Shown in pieces: positions 49,632 through 50,441 of a DNA stretch of 50,441 nt (positions are counted from its first letter, which is position 1; each line of letters begins with the position of its first letter). Source of the DNA: an uncultured Legionellales bacterium (lineage in GTDB: Bacteria > Pseudomonadota > Gammaproteobacteria > Eutrophobiales > Eutrophobiaceae); assembly GCA_913046215.1 (NCBI GenBank), contig CAJWRJ010000010.1, positions 1 through 50,441 of the forward strand, given 5' to 3'. The notes under the pieces were generated by a model that worked only from the letters and a program-made list of their open reading frames with translations, was not told the origin of the DNA and did not search any database. The translations under genes were made by a program, and so were the position numbers.

Positions 49632-50441
49632 ATGGTTACAGAAAATAAAAAATTGCAGCAATGGGTAGATGACAAGATAAAACTTTGTCAGCCAGATGAC
49701 GTCGTTTGGTGTGATGGCTCAGAGGAAGAGTGGTCAAGAATGTGGGACATTCTAGTTAAAGGCGGAACTGCAAAAAAACTCGACGAAAATAAACGTCCCA
49801 ACAGTTATTACATTCGCTCTGTTCCAGCTGACGTGGCACGAGTTGAAGATCGCACTTTCATCTGCTCTGAGAAGGAAGAAGATGCAGGACCTACAAATAA
49901 TTGGTGCGCACCAACTGAAATGCGAGGAACATTAGATAAATTATTCACTGGCTGCATGAAAGGACGCACTATGTATGTCATACCGTTTAGCATGGGTCCA
50001 ATTGGTTCTGATATTGCAAAAATTGGAGTAGAAATTTCTGACTCTCCTTATGTTGTAACTAATATGCATATCATGGCCCGTGTTGGTAAAAAAGTCTTAG
50101 ATGTTTTAGGTACAGATGGCGAATTTGTTCCTTGTCTGCATTCAGTAGGAGCACCATTGGCTGAAAATGAAAAAGATGTGCCTTGGCCGTGTAACCCTGA
50201 TAATCGATATATTGTTCACTATCCGGAAACTCGAGAAATCTGGTCATTTGGGTCAGGTTATGGAGGTAATGCGCTACTTGGTAAAAAATGTTTAGCATTA
50301 CGAATAGCATCGACAATGGCAAGAGATGAGGGTTGGCTAGCAGAACATATGTTAATTCTTAAATTAACAAACCCTGAAGGAGTTGTTAAGTATGTTGCTG
50401 GTGCATTTCCAAGTGCATGCGGTAAAACAAATTTAGCAATG
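49632..50441 (+). CDS. pckG: GTP-dependent phosphoenolpyruvate carboxykinase, N-terminal part (truncated by window edge)
   Basis: Converts oxaloacetate and GTP to phosphoenolpyruvate, CO2 and GDP (EC 4.1.1.32), the first step of gluconeogenesis from acids such as acetate-derived oxaloacetate. I translated it from the ATG at 49632; 270 codons are open to the right edge, about 45 percent of the usual 600 residues. It shows the GTP-family features: WCDGSEEEW near residue 27, [37 protein letters not shown], and the P-loop [12 protein letters not shown] (259-270) with the reactive-loop Cys and Lys265. This is not the ATP-dependent PckA type. A divergent lgt lies upstream. AGAGGTGCC provides a plausible ribosome-binding site. 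Confidence 0.95.
   Translation, partial: MVTENKKLQQWVDDKIKLCQPDDVVWCDGSEEEWSRMWDILVKGGTAKKLDENKRPNSYYIRSVPADVARVEDRTFICSEKEEDAGPTNNWCAPTEMRGTLDKLFTGCMKGRTMYVIPFSMGPIGSDIAKIGVEISDSPYVVTNMHIMARVGKKVLDVLGTDGEFVPCLHSVGAPLAENEKDVPWPCNPDNRYIVHYPETREIWSFGSGYGGNALLGKKCLALRIASTMARDEGWLAEHMLILKLTNPEGVVKYVAGAFPSACGKTNLAM

Overview
The window is AT-rich chromosomal DNA with densely packed housekeeping genes. Gene content and order point to a free-living, probably aquatic gammaproteobacterium with a compact genome. Supporting evidence includes FimV next to leuB-asd, the fabA-fabB route to unsaturated fatty acids, the lptD-surA-pdxA-rsmA operon, carA-carB-greA and rlmE-ftsH-glmM, UbiK and ApaGH. The genus cannot be named from the sequence alone. 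I see no rRNA or tRNA genes, insertion sequences, phage genes or CRISPR arrays.

Layout. 1-3462 (minus): fimV (truncated at the left edge, ending in acidic tandem repeats), asd and leuB. 3740-6439 (plus): a small membrane protein, dapC, dapD and an ArsC/Spx-like gene; with asd these supply much of the succinylase lysine/diaminopimelate route. 6454-15256 (minus): glmM, ftsH, rlmE, greA, carB and carA, with folP missing from its usual place between ftsH and glmM. 15361-18607 (minus): acs and ispG. 18736-21113 (plus): fabA, fabB and a secreted protein of unknown function. 21150-24964 (minus): lexA, cysG, dcd and apbC/mrp. 25089-27041 (plus): a short-form metG and yhbY. 27066-31346 (minus): an RND efflux pump and its adaptor. 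31497-36851 (plus): lptD, surA, pdxA and rsmA, partly overlapping. 36976-38819 (plus): TRAP transporter dctQ-dctM without a DctP gene. 38833-40802 (minus): aroE and a double cyclic-nucleotide-binding/rhodanese protein. 40929-45339 (minus): a nitrogen locus, torF-glnK-amtB followed by a second glnK-amtB. 45642-47109 (plus): ubiK-apaG-apaH. 47119-49245 (minus): folA, thyA and lgt. 49632-end (plus): the first part of GTP-type PEP carboxykinase.

The most informative region is the nitrogen locus. A near-consensus sigma-54 promoter (45409-45424) lies upstream of a TorF-family outer-membrane protein gene. One good and one weaker NtrC-type enhancer site sit about 139 and 120 bases upstream of the predicted start. 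The promoter should drive torF-glnK-amtB under nitrogen limitation. A strong hairpin terminator ends this unit, and a second glnK-amtB pair follows with its own terminator and a weaker sigma-54 candidate. The locus sits between rsmA and apaGH, genes that are adjacent in many relatives. Next to it is an unusual CAP-CAP-rhodanese protein of unknown role. No clearly new multi-gene system is visible; the nitrogen locus with its candidate porin, and the CAP-rhodanese protein, are the best leads.
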